Shown: positions 20,263-28,217, counted from the stretch's first letter. The stretch is DNA of 64,000 nt from Amaricoccus sp003258405 (GCF_043226085.1 NZ_CP171225.1:2046001-2110000); one strand, 5' to 3'. Notes: a model not told the origin generated them from the sequence alone. Program-made: numbers and translations.

Positions 20263-20291
20263 TTCAAACCGCCGGTGGAACGTATTATATT
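20263..20291 (+). promoter_or_regulatory. Promoter of ssrA
   Basis: A -35 box TTCAAA (20263-20268), a 17-bp spacer and a -10 box TATATT (20286-20291, 5 of 6 to consensus) lie just before the first tmRNA hairpin at 20298. Confidence 0.6.
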
Positions 20292-20297
20292 CCTCGT

Positions 20298-20614
20298 GTC
20301 CCGGAAACGGGACTATGGCGATAAACGCGCCCGTAATAAGCGGATCGGACCCGGGGGCGGTACCCGGCGGCTCCACCAGAATACCCTCGTTGGGGGATAC
20401 AAGGGGCCGAAACAGGATCGACGGACGTCTAAAGGGGTTGGCTTTCGCTCGGTGAGATACCACCGTTATCGGTTCACATAGTATAGTTGCCAACGACAAC
20501 TACGCTCCGGTTCGCGTCGCTGCGTAATGCAGTGACAAAGACCGACTTCTGAAGTCCAGGATCCTAGCAGGTTCTGGCGGGGTTCGCAGGCACCTGGCAA
20601 CAGAAGCCTGCACT
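20298..20614 (+). ncRNA. ssrA: tmRNA, circularly permuted two-piece type
   Basis: The acceptor half comes first: a GAAA-capped hairpin (20298-20313), a T arm CCGGG-GGCGGTA-CCCGG (20351-20367) and the 3' end CGGCTCCACCA ending at 20378. A 24-nt linker follows. The coding half then starts with GGGGCCG (20403-20409), which pairs over 7 bp with CGGCTCC to rebuild the acceptor stem. The tag frame at 20489-20527 reads ANDNYAPVRVAA then TAA, a proper degradation tag. This gene order is the permuted form known in alphaproteobacteria, with the linker removed in maturation. The 3' boundary is approximate; a GCAGGC/GCCTGC stem closes at about 20612 inside the attachment core. Confidence 0.93.
20602..20614. 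repeat. Attachment site attL core
   Basis: AGAAGCCTGCACT at the 3' end of ssrA, identical to 31486-31498. Both copies form a 5- to 6-bp inverted repeat with a GCAGG upstream, as is usual for tyrosine-recombinase core sites. Identity beyond the 13 bp is not visible. Confidence 0.75.
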
Positions 20615-20651
20615 CCCTTTTCTGAGCCATAAGAACCTGTTTTTCCTTCAT
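20602..20651 (-). other. 5' end of an element gene split by integration
   Basis: An ATG at 20651 overlaps the integrase stop (ATGA) and encodes MKEKQVLMAQKRECRLL before reading through the attachment core into ssrA antisense. Joined across the core to the frame ending at 30996, it gives one intact protein of about 179 residues. The reading phase is identical on both sides: the core codons are TGC AGG CTT CT-, and the last codon is Leu with either flank. In the integrated state this piece has no meaningful continuation. Confidence 0.7.
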
Positions 20652-21724
20652 TTTTGCTTTCCACTTTTCCAGTGTTTTACAGTCGTGTCGTCGCTTCGTT
20701 CACGCAACTCCCTCAGCACCGCCTGCCCGCTGGCCTTCCGGTCGGCATGTCGGCAATAGTGTTCCACCATCTCCACAGACATCCCCACCATGTCGGAGAT
20801 TTGCAGCGCCGAGTAACCAGCGCCCCGCAAGCGGATGACAGCATTGGCGCGCAACCCGTGTGGCACCGCACCCGCAAGTATTGGGTGCTTCTGTCGCTCG
20901 CGGTCAAAAATTTTCCACATCTGGTTGGTGCTGAATGGCTTACCCTTGCCCTTTCCTTCCTCCTGGATGAGATATGGACCGGGCCTGCGCTCCCATTTCG
21001 CCATTTCCGCCTCAAGCTCCGGGAAGATCGGGCACCACGGCTTCACCCCGGTTTTCTTTTGCGACAAGCTGAAACCGCCCTCGTCTTCGTGCGTGGGGTT
21101 TAGCCGCACCACATCGCTGATCCGCTGACCCGTGTAGCGGCTCAGGAAGTAGAAGCGCCGCACCATGCCGGTGAAAGTCTGTTCCGCATGGGCAAGCTGT
21201 TCAGGCGTCCAAGGGTGGTGCCCCTCGCCCTTCGCAAATCTCTCTACCCCCTGCGTCGGATCATGCGTCAGAAGCTCCACTGGCCCATTCGCCCAAGCGA
21301 CCAGCGCCTTGAGGGCATCCAGAACGTTGTTCGCAGCCCCCGGCTTCTCAGCCCCGATCTTGCGAACGAGCGCATCCACATGGCGCGGTCGCAGTTCTCG
21401 CGCGGGCAAATCGCCCCATGCCTTGCGCGGGGGCTTGAGATAGCGCCGATAATGGTCCTGCGTGCCCTTGGTGATCTTCCGTTGACGGGTTTCCCAAGAG
21501 ACCTCAAACGCATCAATCAGCGCGCCAACCGTATCAGTCGGCGTTGGGCCGAACGTGCCCTGCGCCTGCCGGACGGCGTTCCAGAATTCCGGCGTCTGAG
21601 GATCATCAGGAAGGCGGATACGCTCGCCCGCTTGCGCGGTTCCCCTTCCCTCCTGATAGTAGAAGTATTCGCGGCCACGAGAGGCGACGCGATGCACGTG
21701 GCGCGGCAAGGACACCTTAGACAT
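20648..21724 (-). CDS. int: Tyrosine recombinase (integrase)
   Basis: This 358-residue site-specific recombinase probably integrates and excises the element at ssrA. Catalytic residues are visible: Arg201 in RYTGQRISDVVRL, Lys in SQKKTGVKPW, His289 and Arg292 in PHGLRANA, and Tyr323 in VEHYCRHAD. The N-terminal part is a SAM-like DNA-binding domain. The ATG at 21724 starts MSKVSLPRHVHRV and overlaps the AlpA-like gene by eight bases; the longer open frame is out of register with that neighbour and unlikely. It lies immediately beside attL, the usual position. Confidence 0.94.
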   Translation of the reverse strand: MSKVSLPRHVHRVASRGREYFYYQEGRGTAQAGERIRLPDDPQTPEFWNAVRQAQGTFGPTPTDTVGALIDAFEVSWETRQRKITKGTQDHYRRYLKPPRKAWGDLPARELRPRHVDALVRKIGAEKPGAANNVLDALKALVAWANGPVELLTHDPTQGVERFAKGEGHHPWTPEQLAHAEQTFTGMVRRFYFLSRYTGQRISDVVRLNPTHEDEGGFSLSQKKTGVKPWCPIFPELEAEMAKWERRPGPYLIQEEGKGKGKPFSTNQMWKIFDRERQKHPILAGAVPHGLRANAVIRLRGAGYSALQISDMVGMSVEMVEHYCRHADRKASGQAVLRELRERSDDTTVKHWKSGKQK

Positions 21725-21956
21725 TATCCAGCCCCGCCATGAATTGATCGTTGCCACTGCCCGCCTGCGCGTTGAGACAAGCAGCCACATCAGCCCAGCA
21801 CCAGCGGACGGAACCGCCCCACTTGAACGGCTTTGGCAGCAAACCGCGCTGGACATAGGAATCCACTGTGGATTCGCTCATGTCGAGTTCTGCCGCCAAC
21901 GTAGCCTTGGAAACGTAGGACGGTGGACGGTCGCCAAGAATGACACGCTTACCCAT
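21717..21956 (-). CDS. AlpA/excisionase-like helix-turn-helix protein
   Basis: This 79-residue protein has a winged helix-turn-helix of the MerR/AlpA type: YVSKATLAAELDMSESTVDSYVQRGLLPKP, then a wing ending in VRWCWADVAACL. Such proteins act as directionality factors or as activators of the integrase gene. AAGGAG five bases before the ATG at 21956 fixes the start. It overlaps the integrase gene by eight bases and the upstream gene by eight, so excision functions are translationally coupled. Confidence 0.82.
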   Translation of the reverse strand: MGKRVILGDRPPSYVSKATLAAELDMSESTVDSYVQRGLLPKPFKWGGSVRWCWADVAACLNAQAGSGNDQFMAGLDNV

Positions 21957-22635
21957 TGTCACTCCTTTTGCCTTTCAACTCGGGGGCGGTGCGGACCGCC
22001 AGCGCCAGAAGCGCGTTACCGTAGACCACGGCTGACTTGCTGATTTGCGTCTCAAAGGAAATCGGATCATCCGCCCCGGCTTCACTTTGGAAGCGGATTT
22101 CGGAGTATCCCCCGGAGAACCGCTCATTGACCGAGACTGCAGCCCAGCCGTGCGAAACGCTGATCTCGAATTTTAGTGCCTCGCCGGTTAGGTGATTGGC
22201 TTCCAGCATGTCGCAGACCGCCACAAGGCAGTCGATCATGTTGATGTATGTGGGCAAGCCGTCACCGTCTTTTGGTTGATAATTGAGACGTTGGACTACC
22301 TCTCGCATATGATAATTTCGGATGGTCGGACCCTTGGCCTTATCCTCGCCAATCATCTCCTGTGGCGCTTCCACCCCCAGATCGATTTCGTCGTTGATCC
22401 AGCCATCCGCGGACAACCAAGACTGGACCTCCTGCCCAGCTCTTGTGGCCTTGAGCGTGATCATGCAGGCAACGAGGAAAATGATTGCCTCGCGGCGTGT
22501 CATCTCAGGAAGGCTCCGGCCTCGGCCTTTTGCGCGCAGCCCAGCTTCGGATAGCGAACGGTCGATCATGAACGCCGTCTCAAACGGGACGCCATAGATC
22601 TCCGCCAGAATTGGGACCAGTTCTTTTGCTCGCAT
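21949..22635 (-). CDS. Hypothetical protein of the element
   Basis: The ATG at 22635 gives 228 residues beginning MRAKELVPILAEIYGVPF. The N-terminal half may be a DNA-binding domain (FMIDRSLSEAGLRAKGRG), and the C-terminal half is beta-rich (FEISVSHGWAAVSVNERFSGG). I recognise no family. Its place between the early genes and the AlpA/int pair suggests a role in replication, regulation or excision of the element. A palindrome TCCAATTGGA lies just upstream. GAGG before the start codon is a modest ribosome site. Confidence 0.6.
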   Translation of the reverse strand: MRAKELVPILAEIYGVPFETAFMIDRSLSEAGLRAKGRGRSLPEMTRREAIIFLVACMITLKATRAGQEVQSWLSADGWINDEIDLGVEAPQEMIGEDKAKGPTIRNYHMREVVQRLNYQPKDGDGLPTYINMIDCLVAVCDMLEANHLTGEALKFEISVSHGWAAVSVNERFSGGYSEIRFQSEAGADDPISFETQISKSAVVYGNALLALAVRTAPELKGKRSDNG

Positions 22636-22644
22636 CGGCCTCAC

Positions 22645-22654
22645 TCCAATTGGA
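22645..22654. promoter_or_regulatory. Palindrome TCCAATTGGA upstream of an early element gene
   Basis: A 10-bp perfect palindrome lies ten bases before the ATG at 22635, in the only sizeable gap (102 bp) of the leftward early gene set. It may be an operator. Support is positional only. Confidence 0.3.
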
Positions 22655-22737
22655 ATGAAACTCCCACAATCCACGGTGCGTTGCAAGTAGAATGTGAGAC
22701 TCTCAATCCAAATGGTGATCAGTCTGCCAAATATTCG

Positions 22738-23019
22738 CTACTGCTCGGCAACCACCGGGCGCACAAGCTCCTCCCCGCGCGCTTTGGCGATCTCGTCCGG
22801 CGGCAGGTCAAGACATTTCCCGCCGAGGCCAACCCATTCTAAATAACGGAGCTTTTCCGCTTCCTCCATCGCCTCCAAGGCGAGATCGATCAAGAGATCT
22901 GCCTCGTTACGGCGGTTTTCGAGCTGTATGAGCGAAGACGCACCCCGCAGGAGCATCGCGATCCGACCTAATTTCTCATCGGTCGCTTCGTAGTTTTTTC
23001 GAATGTGATCCGGGATCAT
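22738..23019 (-). CDS. Hypothetical protein of the element
   Basis: A 93-residue, mostly helical and acidic protein (MIPDHIRKNYEATDEKLGRIA; central NRRNEADLLIDLALEAMEEAEK). The ATG overlaps the stop of the preceding gene by four bases. No family is recognised. It is probably an early regulatory or accessory protein of the leftward operon. Confidence 0.6.
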   Translation of the reverse strand: MIPDHIRKNYEATDEKLGRIAMLLRGASSLIQLENRRNEADLLIDLALEAMEEAEKLRYLEWVGLGGKCLDLPPDEIAKARGEELVRPVVAEQ

Positions 23020-23240
23020 GCCACGCCCTCAAGTCTGGAAAGTCGGCTTGAATCTAGTCCGGCATTCAGCTCACGGGCGAGTTCCTCCGCGACTTCGGTG
23101 ATCGCGATGGCCTCGCCCAGGTTGCATGTTTCGTTCTGCAGTATGTTCGCGGCGGACAGCATCATCTCAAGACGCAGGGCGATAGTCTGCATTCTGGCAA
23201 AGTGATCTTGCGGCGCGGGCAATCCGGTCTTGGCTGCCAT
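23016..23240 (-). CDS. Hypothetical protein of the element, first leftward gene
   Basis: A 74-residue helical protein starting MAAKTGLPAPQDHFARMQT. AAGGAG seven bases upstream fixes the ATG at 23240. It is the first gene of the leftward operon that runs to int, and lies 23 bp from the operator palindrome at 23264. Its helices (RLEMMLSAANILQ and TEVAEELARELNAG) suggest a small dimeric protein. Function unknown. Confidence 0.6.
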   Translation of the reverse strand: MAAKTGLPAPQDHFARMQTIALRLEMMLSAANILQNETCNLGEAIAITEVAEELARELNAGLDSSRLSRLEGVA

Positions 23241-23263
23241 TGCATTGCTCCTTGTGAGATTTT

Positions 23264-23280
23264 TAGTAACTGTGTTACTA
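23264..23280. promoter_or_regulatory. Operator 1 (TAGTAAC-TGT-GTTACTA)
   Basis: A perfect 17-bp inverted repeat with 7-bp arms and a 3-bp centre lies in the divergent region between the leftward operon and the XRE gene. A second site with the same GTAAC-N3-GTTAC core lies 40 bp further on, as expected for a phage-type repressor switch. Confidence 0.72.
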
Positions 23281-23296
23281 TACCACTCGAAACGAA

Positions 23297-23551
23297 ATGA
23301 GCAACAGAAAAGTAACCATGTTACCAATGCAGCCGATTCAGTGCAAAATGGCGCGGAGCGCTCTTGGTCTAGGCGTCCGCGAACTCGCCGAACTCGCGCA
23401 AGTTTCGCCCAACACGATTGCACGTTTTGAGCGAGGCGATATACTAAAGGAAGGCACCGTCGCGACAATCCGATCGGCATTGGAGGTCGCAGGAGTAATA
23501 TTTATTGATCCCAACGGCGGCGGGCCAGGCATTCGACTCAAGAACAGGTGA
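23297..23551 (+). CDS. XRE-family repressor-like regulator
   Basis: The frame gives up to 84 residues. The helix-turn-helix is clear: LGVRELAELAQVSPNTIARFERGD, followed by an ending typical of one small family (VIFIDPNGGGPGIRLKNR). The common start in that family corresponds to the ATG at 23327 (MQPIQCKMARSALG), which would leave operator 2 outside the coding region; the ATG at 23297 would put the operator inside it. Neither has a good ribosome site, so a leaderless transcript is possible. It probably represses its own gene and the divergent integrase operon. Confidence 0.85.
   Translation: MSNRKVTMLPMQPIQCKMARSALGLGVRELAELAQVSPNTIARFERGDILKEGTVATIRSALEVAGVIFIDPNGGGPGIRLKNR
23312..23324. promoter_or_regulatory. 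Operator 2 (GTAAC-CAT-GTTAC)
   Basis: A 13-bp perfect inverted repeat matching the core of operator 1. It ends two bases before the ATG at 23327, so repressor bound here would block the repressor gene itself. Confidence 0.65.
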
Positions 23552-23554
23552 AAA

Positions 23555-23758
23555 ATGTCCGAAAGATCACTTTACCAAGTCGCCCTGCAAATTGCTGAAA
23601 GCATCTGGAACGCCGACAAACATTCAAGAGTAACATCAAAAAATAGAGTGGAATTTCTTGAAATTTTAAGCGATTGCTCGCAGGCTTTACAATGGAATTA
23701 CAGATCTAATCCGGAAAAAGTGCCAGGGAAGACTACCAGAAGAGAGCTAAACATTTAG
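23555..23758 (+). CDS. Small hypothetical protein of the element
   Basis: A 67-residue protein (MSERSLYQVALQIAESIWNA at the start) beginning three bases after the XRE gene, with AGGTG upstream. Base composition is markedly AT-richer than the rest of the window, which points to recent transfer. No family is recognised; the position suggests a partner of the repressor. The next 100 bp are AT-rich and hold no gene. Confidence 0.5.
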   Translation: MSERSLYQVALQIAESIWNADKHSRVTSKNRVEFLEILSDCSQALQWNYRSNPEKVPGKTTRRELNI

Positions 23759-23860
23759 AATATTTCTTAGGCGTCGAAGCGCGTTCCCTCTCTCGACCGC
23801 CTGCATCGTCTGCACGAGCGCTTGAACGAAAAAATATTAGCCACCTTGGATGCCCGTTAG

Positions 23861-24394
23861 ATGATCTTCGCCATTAAGATAGGGATTGCGGTCCTTGCTG
23901 CTATGGCCGCCGTTGATGTGGCCCGAGCAGCGGAAGTTCATGAGCCAGAACTGCAGAACATCACTAGTCTTGTTGAGGAATGTCTGCGTACTCGTAAGGT
24001 TCAGGTGGCAGGGCAAATGCTCAACGCCCTCGCAGACCTCCCATATCCGGTGGACCAAGAATTTGAACAATTCATGTCAACCGATGGTGTAGCCTGCATG
24101 GCTGCCAGCTATCGTGATGATAGTTACTTCTTCGATCCCTCCGACTACAAATTCAAGCGGCAATCCGACATTGATCAGCGTGCGGCTGGTATGTTGGCTC
24201 ACGAACAGCGGGCACTTGCCGAGGAAATGGCGGAGAGACAAGAGGAACAGCGTCGGTCATTTCTCCTGTTCCAACGCAACGCATGTTTGAGTTTGGCAGC
24301 AAGAGATCCAGAGGAAGCGGCTTTGAATGAAGCGTGCATCCCCCACTTCCTCGCCGATCCGGGGGAATTTCTTGATCTGGTCAGTCCAAAGTGA
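23861..24394 (+). CDS. Secreted hypothetical protein carried by the element
   Basis: This 177-residue protein has a clear signal peptide (MIFAIKIGIAVLAAMAAVDVAR, cleavage after ARA) and a mature part with five cysteines (for example EECLRT, VACMAAS, NACLSL, EACIPH). A helical segment rich in Glu, Arg and Gln spans roughly residues 108-135. It is oriented against the head operon and ends 22 bp before the portal gene's stop. Its position between repressor and structural module is typical of cargo genes expressed in the integrated state. Function unknown. Confidence 0.65.
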   Translation: MIFAIKIGIAVLAAMAAVDVARAAEVHEPELQNITSLVEECLRTRKVQVAGQMLNALADLPYPVDQEFEQFMSTDGVACMAASYRDDSYFFDPSDYKFKRQSDIDQRAAGMLAHEQRALAEEMAERQEEQRRSFLLFQRNACLSLAARDPEEAALNEACIPHFLADPGEFLDLVSPK

Positions 24395-24416
24395 CCCGTT
24401 AAGCTACGGGATCATT

Positions 24417-25499
24417 TTAGGTCTGATCGCTCATTCCGTCAGAAGTCCAGTCTACCAGTTTCAGTGCAGCAGCCGGGTCGACACCAGATTCCTTCGCCTG
24501 AGCCATCGCCTGGATGATTCCCGCCATTGCCCGTGCTCGCCCGCCCGCGTCGAACGCCTGCAAGGGCCGCATCGTGTCAATCTGCACCCGCGTTCCGAGC
24601 TTGCGGGATGCCTCCTCGGCAAGGATCGCTGCAATCGGCTGGAGTTGCCATTGGGCGAGATGCCGTTGTGCCTCGCGCACCATAGGGCCGGTGGTCGCCG
24701 GATTGAGAAGGCCCGGCAAGACGCCGAAGGAACCCGCAATCGCGTCGCGCGCCGCGGCAAGGGCTTCCAGCGACATGCTTTTGGACAGGTCCGGCGACAC
24801 GTCCGAAGGGCGCCAGTCGGCGTTGGGCTGCGGCCCGCCCGCCGCTGAAACAGACACGCTCTCCCGCAACATGACGCGGCCACGTTTTCCACGGAAGCCC
24901 CGGCCGAGCTTTTCCATGTCGGTCTCCGCGCTCTCCGGGAACGGGACGATCTGCGATCCGAGCGGGGCAAACTCGTAGACTTCGGCCAAGGCAGATTCCA
25001 CCGCCTGCAGCAACCCGGCCGTCAGGCTGGCCCGCTTGAGCGGCGCGGTGCCGTAGTAGGGTGCCGCCACGTCGCAGCCGACGCGCAGGTGAATGACTTC
25101 GGCTGCCAAAGCGGTTTGCGAGCGCCCGCCGCCAGACTCGGAGATGGAAAGGCGATAGGCGCGCGGGATGCCGTTGCGCGTCGTAAGATCCCAATCGCTG
25201 CACGGCACAAGCCCCATGTCCCCGATCAGAAACAACGCCTCACCCCGCAGAGCCACAGAGCGCCCCAGAAGCGCGAGAGACCGGCGGTCGAGCAGATCGG
25301 TGCCGGAAACGTCCGCGAGCGAGAGCCCGTTTTCCCAGAGCGAGATGCACGTCTGCGCCGTCGCAGTCAGTTCGGCGATGCCGCGCGAACCCGAGATGTA
25401 ACTCTCCCGCGCCGCGACGATTTCCGCCGTGAACCCGGAAGCACTGGCCCTTTTCTCTATCGGTTCCGATTTCCCGAAGATTCGCTGAATCAATCCCAT
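24417..25499 (-). CDS. HK97-family phage portal protein
   Basis: A 360-residue protein of the portal type, which forms the dodecameric ring for DNA entry at one capsid vertex. Typical features are an opening MGLIQRIFG, VIHLRVGCDVAAPYYGTAPL near the middle, LEALAAARDAIAGSFGVLPGLL, and REAQRHLAQWQLQPIAAILAEE towards the end. It is somewhat short for the family. It is the last gene of the leftward head operon, whereas the portal gene normally precedes protease and capsid. Confidence 0.85.
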   Translation of the reverse strand: MGLIQRIFGKSEPIEKRASASGFTAEIVAARESYISGSRGIAELTATAQTCISLWENGLSLADVSGTDLLDRRSLALLGRSVALRGEALFLIGDMGLVPCSDWDLTTRNGIPRAYRLSISESGGGRSQTALAAEVIHLRVGCDVAAPYYGTAPLKRASLTAGLLQAVESALAEVYEFAPLGSQIVPFPESAETDMEKLGRGFRGKRGRVMLRESVSVSAAGGPQPNADWRPSDVSPDLSKSMSLEALAAARDAIAGSFGVLPGLLNPATTGPMVREAQRHLAQWQLQPIAAILAEEASRKLGTRVQIDTMRPLQAFDAGGRARAMAGIIQAMAQAKESGVDPAAALKLVDWTSDGMSDQT

Positions 25500-25500
25500 G

Positions 25501-26031
25501 TCATAGCCTCCGATAGGGTCGCAGAAGATCGGCCGCGCCGCTGTAAGCCATCGCCCGCGCGAGCCAGGTCACGGAACGCTCGGAACTCGTCTTGATCTCG
25601 CCGATCTCCTCCACTTCGGAGGTCGCACCACTCCATCGCCCATCGTGCCCGGCGAAGTATTCGGCCAGCCGCCGAAACGCCTCGTTCACCGCCGCCGGGA
25701 CCGTGCCGCCGCCAGCCGTCGCCGTGAAGCGATACGGCCCTTCGCCGGGCAAAGCGTAACCGCCGAGGGGCGAGGCATCGAGCGCCACCGCCTGCCAGCC
25801 GTCGCTCCAGACCTCGACCGATTCAATCACGGCCGGTGTGAGACGCGGCACCCATTCGCCCGGTCCCTCGACAATCCAGACGACTTCGCGCGGCGTCCAC
25901 CGGTGTGACACCCAAGCCTCGATGCGCTGCCAGATGAACGCCGGATCGAGTGCGGCTTCGGCCGGTTCCAGTGCCGGGGAGGCTGGCCAATCCGCCGGTT
26001 CCGCTTCGACTTCATGAAGTGTCGCGACCAT
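25501..26031 (-). CDS. Probable head-tail connector (gp6-like)
   Basis: This 176-residue protein has an N-terminal segment PAFIWQRIEAWVSHRWTPREVVWIVEGPGEW and a C-terminal helical half with AVNEAFRRLAEYFAGH. Size and position next to protease and portal genes fit a head-completion adaptor. Several phage and gene-transfer-agent connectors show the same kind of C-terminal helical bundle. The match is by context and general shape. The gene starts at the base where the protease stop ends and runs to one base before the portal gene. Confidence 0.6.
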   Translation of the reverse strand: MVATLHEVEAEPADWPASPALEPAEAALDPAFIWQRIEAWVSHRWTPREVVWIVEGPGEWVPRLTPAVIESVEVWSDGWQAVALDASPLGGYALPGEGPYRFTATAGGGTVPAAVNEAFRRLAEYFAGHDGRWSGATSEVEEIGEIKTSSERSVTWLARAMAYSGAADLLRPYRRL

Positions 26032-26636
26032 TAAAGCCTCCAGCGATCAAGGGCACGAAACTGCGGCCTCGGCGGCATGATCAGGCTCCGGGCCTCGACT
26101 TCGGTTTCGGAATAGGCCGGGCGCGTCACCAGAGAGATTTCGAACAGAAGCGCTTGAAAAATCGTCCGAATCAGCGCGTCGCCTTCCTCGGGATCTTCCT
26201 CCTCGATCTGCTCGGCCTCCTCGGCGGGAACGGCGCGTTCCGGCGGCAGGCGAAAGCCCGGCGAAAGCCCGACGATCAGCCCCGCCTGAAATCCGGCCCA
26301 GAAATTCATCCAGAAAGTCGTTCGCTGGACCGGCGGAAGTATGATGGCCTCGAATTTCAGTGCCTCCGGGGTATCCTCAAGGATCAGCGTGTCGTTCAGC
26401 TTGCTCGCAAGCGGCTGGTCGTAGGAATGCCCAAGTAGAAGGTGAATTTCCTCGTCGGGTTTCTCGACACGATAGGCGAACGCCTTCGGAGCGAACTCCT
26501 CCTTCTGGGGCCTTCCGCGCCTTCCGCCGTCAGAGATGACCGCCCGCTTACCATAGGGGAAGCGGCCCCGGAGACGGCGCGAGCCGTCCCCGGAGTCCCG
26601 GATTTCAAGGCTCCCAAGATGAACCCCGTGATCCAT
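26031..26636 (-). CDS. HK97-family prohead protease
   Basis: The ATG at 26636 gives 201 residues and overlaps the capsid stop by one base (TAATG). The protein matches prohead proteases: SLEIRDSGDGSRRLRGRFPYGKR, the histidine in LLLGHSYDQPLAS and the serine in LFEISLVTRPAYSETEVEAR. It would trim scaffolding parts of the capsid during maturation. A longer open frame to 27092 is only the shadow of the capsid gene. Confidence 0.86.
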   Translation of the reverse strand: MDHGVHLGSLEIRDSGDGSRRLRGRFPYGKRAVISDGGRRGRPQKEEFAPKAFAYRVEKPDEEIHLLLGHSYDQPLASKLNDTLILEDTPEALKFEAIILPPVQRTTFWMNFWAGFQAGLIVGLSPGFRLPPERAVPAEEAEQIEEEDPEEGDALIRTIFQALLFEISLVTRPAYSETEVEARSLIMPPRPQFRALDRWRL

Positions 26637-27892
26637 TATTGAATTCCGGTCAGGATGCGGGTCTGGACCGCGCGCGAGACCGTCACGTCCATTGTCGCCA
26701 ACGCCGTGAGCCGCAGCCCGCCCTGCGCTGCGTCCGCGTAGGGGTCCCGAATCAGATCGACCGCGCCCCAGGTGCCAACGAAGAAAGGCGGAACCCCGCC
26801 CGCACTCGTCGTCAGGACGGCACTCGATGCGGCAGGCGAGCCAGTCGGAGCCGCGAGCGCGTTGTTCGTCAGGACGGCAGCCGCGAGTTTGCTCTCCATC
26901 CTGTCCCACTCGGTGATGCCGGAGCCCGCATCCCAAATGGAATCGTCCATTGTGTTCCAGACCTCGGGCCGGAACATGGCCCGGACAGCGCTCGTGCTGT
27001 TCGCCGCGTTCCCGAGCATGAACTCCTTCACTTCCTCGCGGATCGTTGCCCAAGTCGCCACGTCGCCGACTGCCGTCGAGACGATGCCCCAAGCAGCGGC
27101 ACCGGCAAAAATGCCGGTCGGCTCGCCGGATGCCCCGGAGCCGAGAAATACAGCCTTGTCCAGCGCTTCCTCGATGGCGCCGTTCATGTCGCGTCGGACA
27201 GCCTGTTCAAGCCCGGCCCCCGACTGCTTGAGCGCCTTGCGAGTGATCTTCATCTGAACGCCCAGCGTGTGATCCGGCTTCATCGGACGATCTGTCGTCT
27301 CATAAGCCGTGGGAGAACCAACGCTGCCGCCCTCGCTCGCCGCCCAGCCGGTCGTCACCTGAGAGGTAGACACCGGATACTCAATTTCACCCACACCGAT
27401 GTTGACCATCTGCCCGCCCATGCGCGCGGCAACAGACGATGCGAACAAGCGCTCCATGATAGGCGCGGTTCGGAGCGGTGCCGGGGTCGCGGTCGAGACC
27501 GTCTCGCCAGCACGGATCTCCAAAGCCTCCCAAGGCACCGGCACGCCGCGATAGCCGCCATGGCTGCGAAGCTCGGAGACGATTTCAGCGGTGCGGCCAT
27601 CCATCTGCCGCCCTTCGTCAAGCGCCAGTGCGACCTGTCGCATCTCAAATCCCGCCATGATCTCGGACCATTCGCGATCGGAACGCGTCTCAAGCTCGCC
27701 CTTCGCCTCCCGGCGCTCGTCGTCCTCGGCGATCAGCGCGGCGCGGTATCGGGTTTCGTTCGACCGGTATTCGCGGTCGAATTCATCCATCTGGCGGGTT
27801 TCATCGTCGGTCGGCTTGTCCTTCCCGACCAGCCCCGCAAGCGCCTGCCGGATCTCGGACTGGCGGCGGGAGATTTTCACTGAATCAAGCAT
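26636..27892 (-). CDS. HK97-fold major capsid protein
   Basis: At 418 residues it has the usual layout of HK97-type capsid precursors. Residues 1-100 are a charged coiled-coil delta domain (RQSEIRQALAGLVGKDK, then FDREYRSNETRYRAAL). The capsid fold follows, with VEYPV-like EIEYPVSTSQVTTGWAAS, FLGSGASGEPTGIFAGA and the C-terminal LIRDPYADAAQGGLRLTAL. The delta domain would be removed by the downstream protease. It overlaps the HNH gene by eight bases. Confidence 0.94.
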   Translation of the reverse strand: MLDSVKISRRQSEIRQALAGLVGKDKPTDDETRQMDEFDREYRSNETRYRAALIAEDDERREAKGELETRSDREWSEIMAGFEMRQVALALDEGRQMDGRTAEIVSELRSHGGYRGVPVPWEALEIRAGETVSTATPAPLRTAPIMERLFASSVAARMGGQMVNIGVGEIEYPVSTSQVTTGWAASEGGSVGSPTAYETTDRPMKPDHTLGVQMKITRKALKQSGAGLEQAVRRDMNGAIEEALDKAVFLGSGASGEPTGIFAGAAAWGIVSTAVGDVATWATIREEVKEFMLGNAANSTSAVRAMFRPEVWNTMDDSIWDAGSGITEWDRMESKLAAAVLTNNALAAPTGSPAASSAVLTTSAGGVPPFFVGTWGAVDLIRDPYADAAQGGLRLTALATMDVTVSRAVQTRILTGIQ

Positions 27893-28217
27893 CTTCGTTC
27901 CTTTTTGCTCGATGGTTTCGTGCGATTGCCTGCACGTGGTCCCGCCATGCGCGGCGGTCTTCGGAGAGTTCGGGCAAGCCCACTTCCTTGCGGGTCTTCG
28001 CCCCGTGGCAGCGCCCGCAAAGCGTCTGCAAGTTGTTCAGATCGAACGACAGTTCGGGATGCGTGCGCACCGGCTTGATGTGATCGACCTCAAGTCTGCC
28101 GCGCCCGAAGCATTTGACGCAGCGGAAGTGGTCCCGCCGCTTCGCCATCAGGCGCAACGCGGGCCAGCGCTTGTCGCGATGCACTGCGGAAGACGGGCGA
28201 TGCCATTTCATACCCAT
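27885..28217 (-). CDS. HNH endonuclease (packaging-associated)
   Basis: This 110-residue protein has a zinc-ribbon pair CVKC and CGRC around the HNH core LEVDHIKPVRTHPELSFDLNNLQTLC. Such small nucleases beside terminase genes assist DNA packaging in HK97-like phages and in capsid-forming satellites. It overlaps the terminase gene by ten bases and the capsid gene by eight. Confidence 0.92.
   Translation of the reverse strand: MGMKWHRPSSAVHRDKRWPALRLMAKRRDHFRCVKCFGRGRLEVDHIKPVRTHPELSFDLNNLQTLCGRCHGAKTRKEVGLPELSEDRRAWRDHVQAIARNHRAKRNEDA

Noticed and set aside
26637..27092. Upstream extension of the prohead protease frame
   Set aside because: The ATG at 26636 directly overlaps the capsid stop; the extension is a shadow of the capsid gene.
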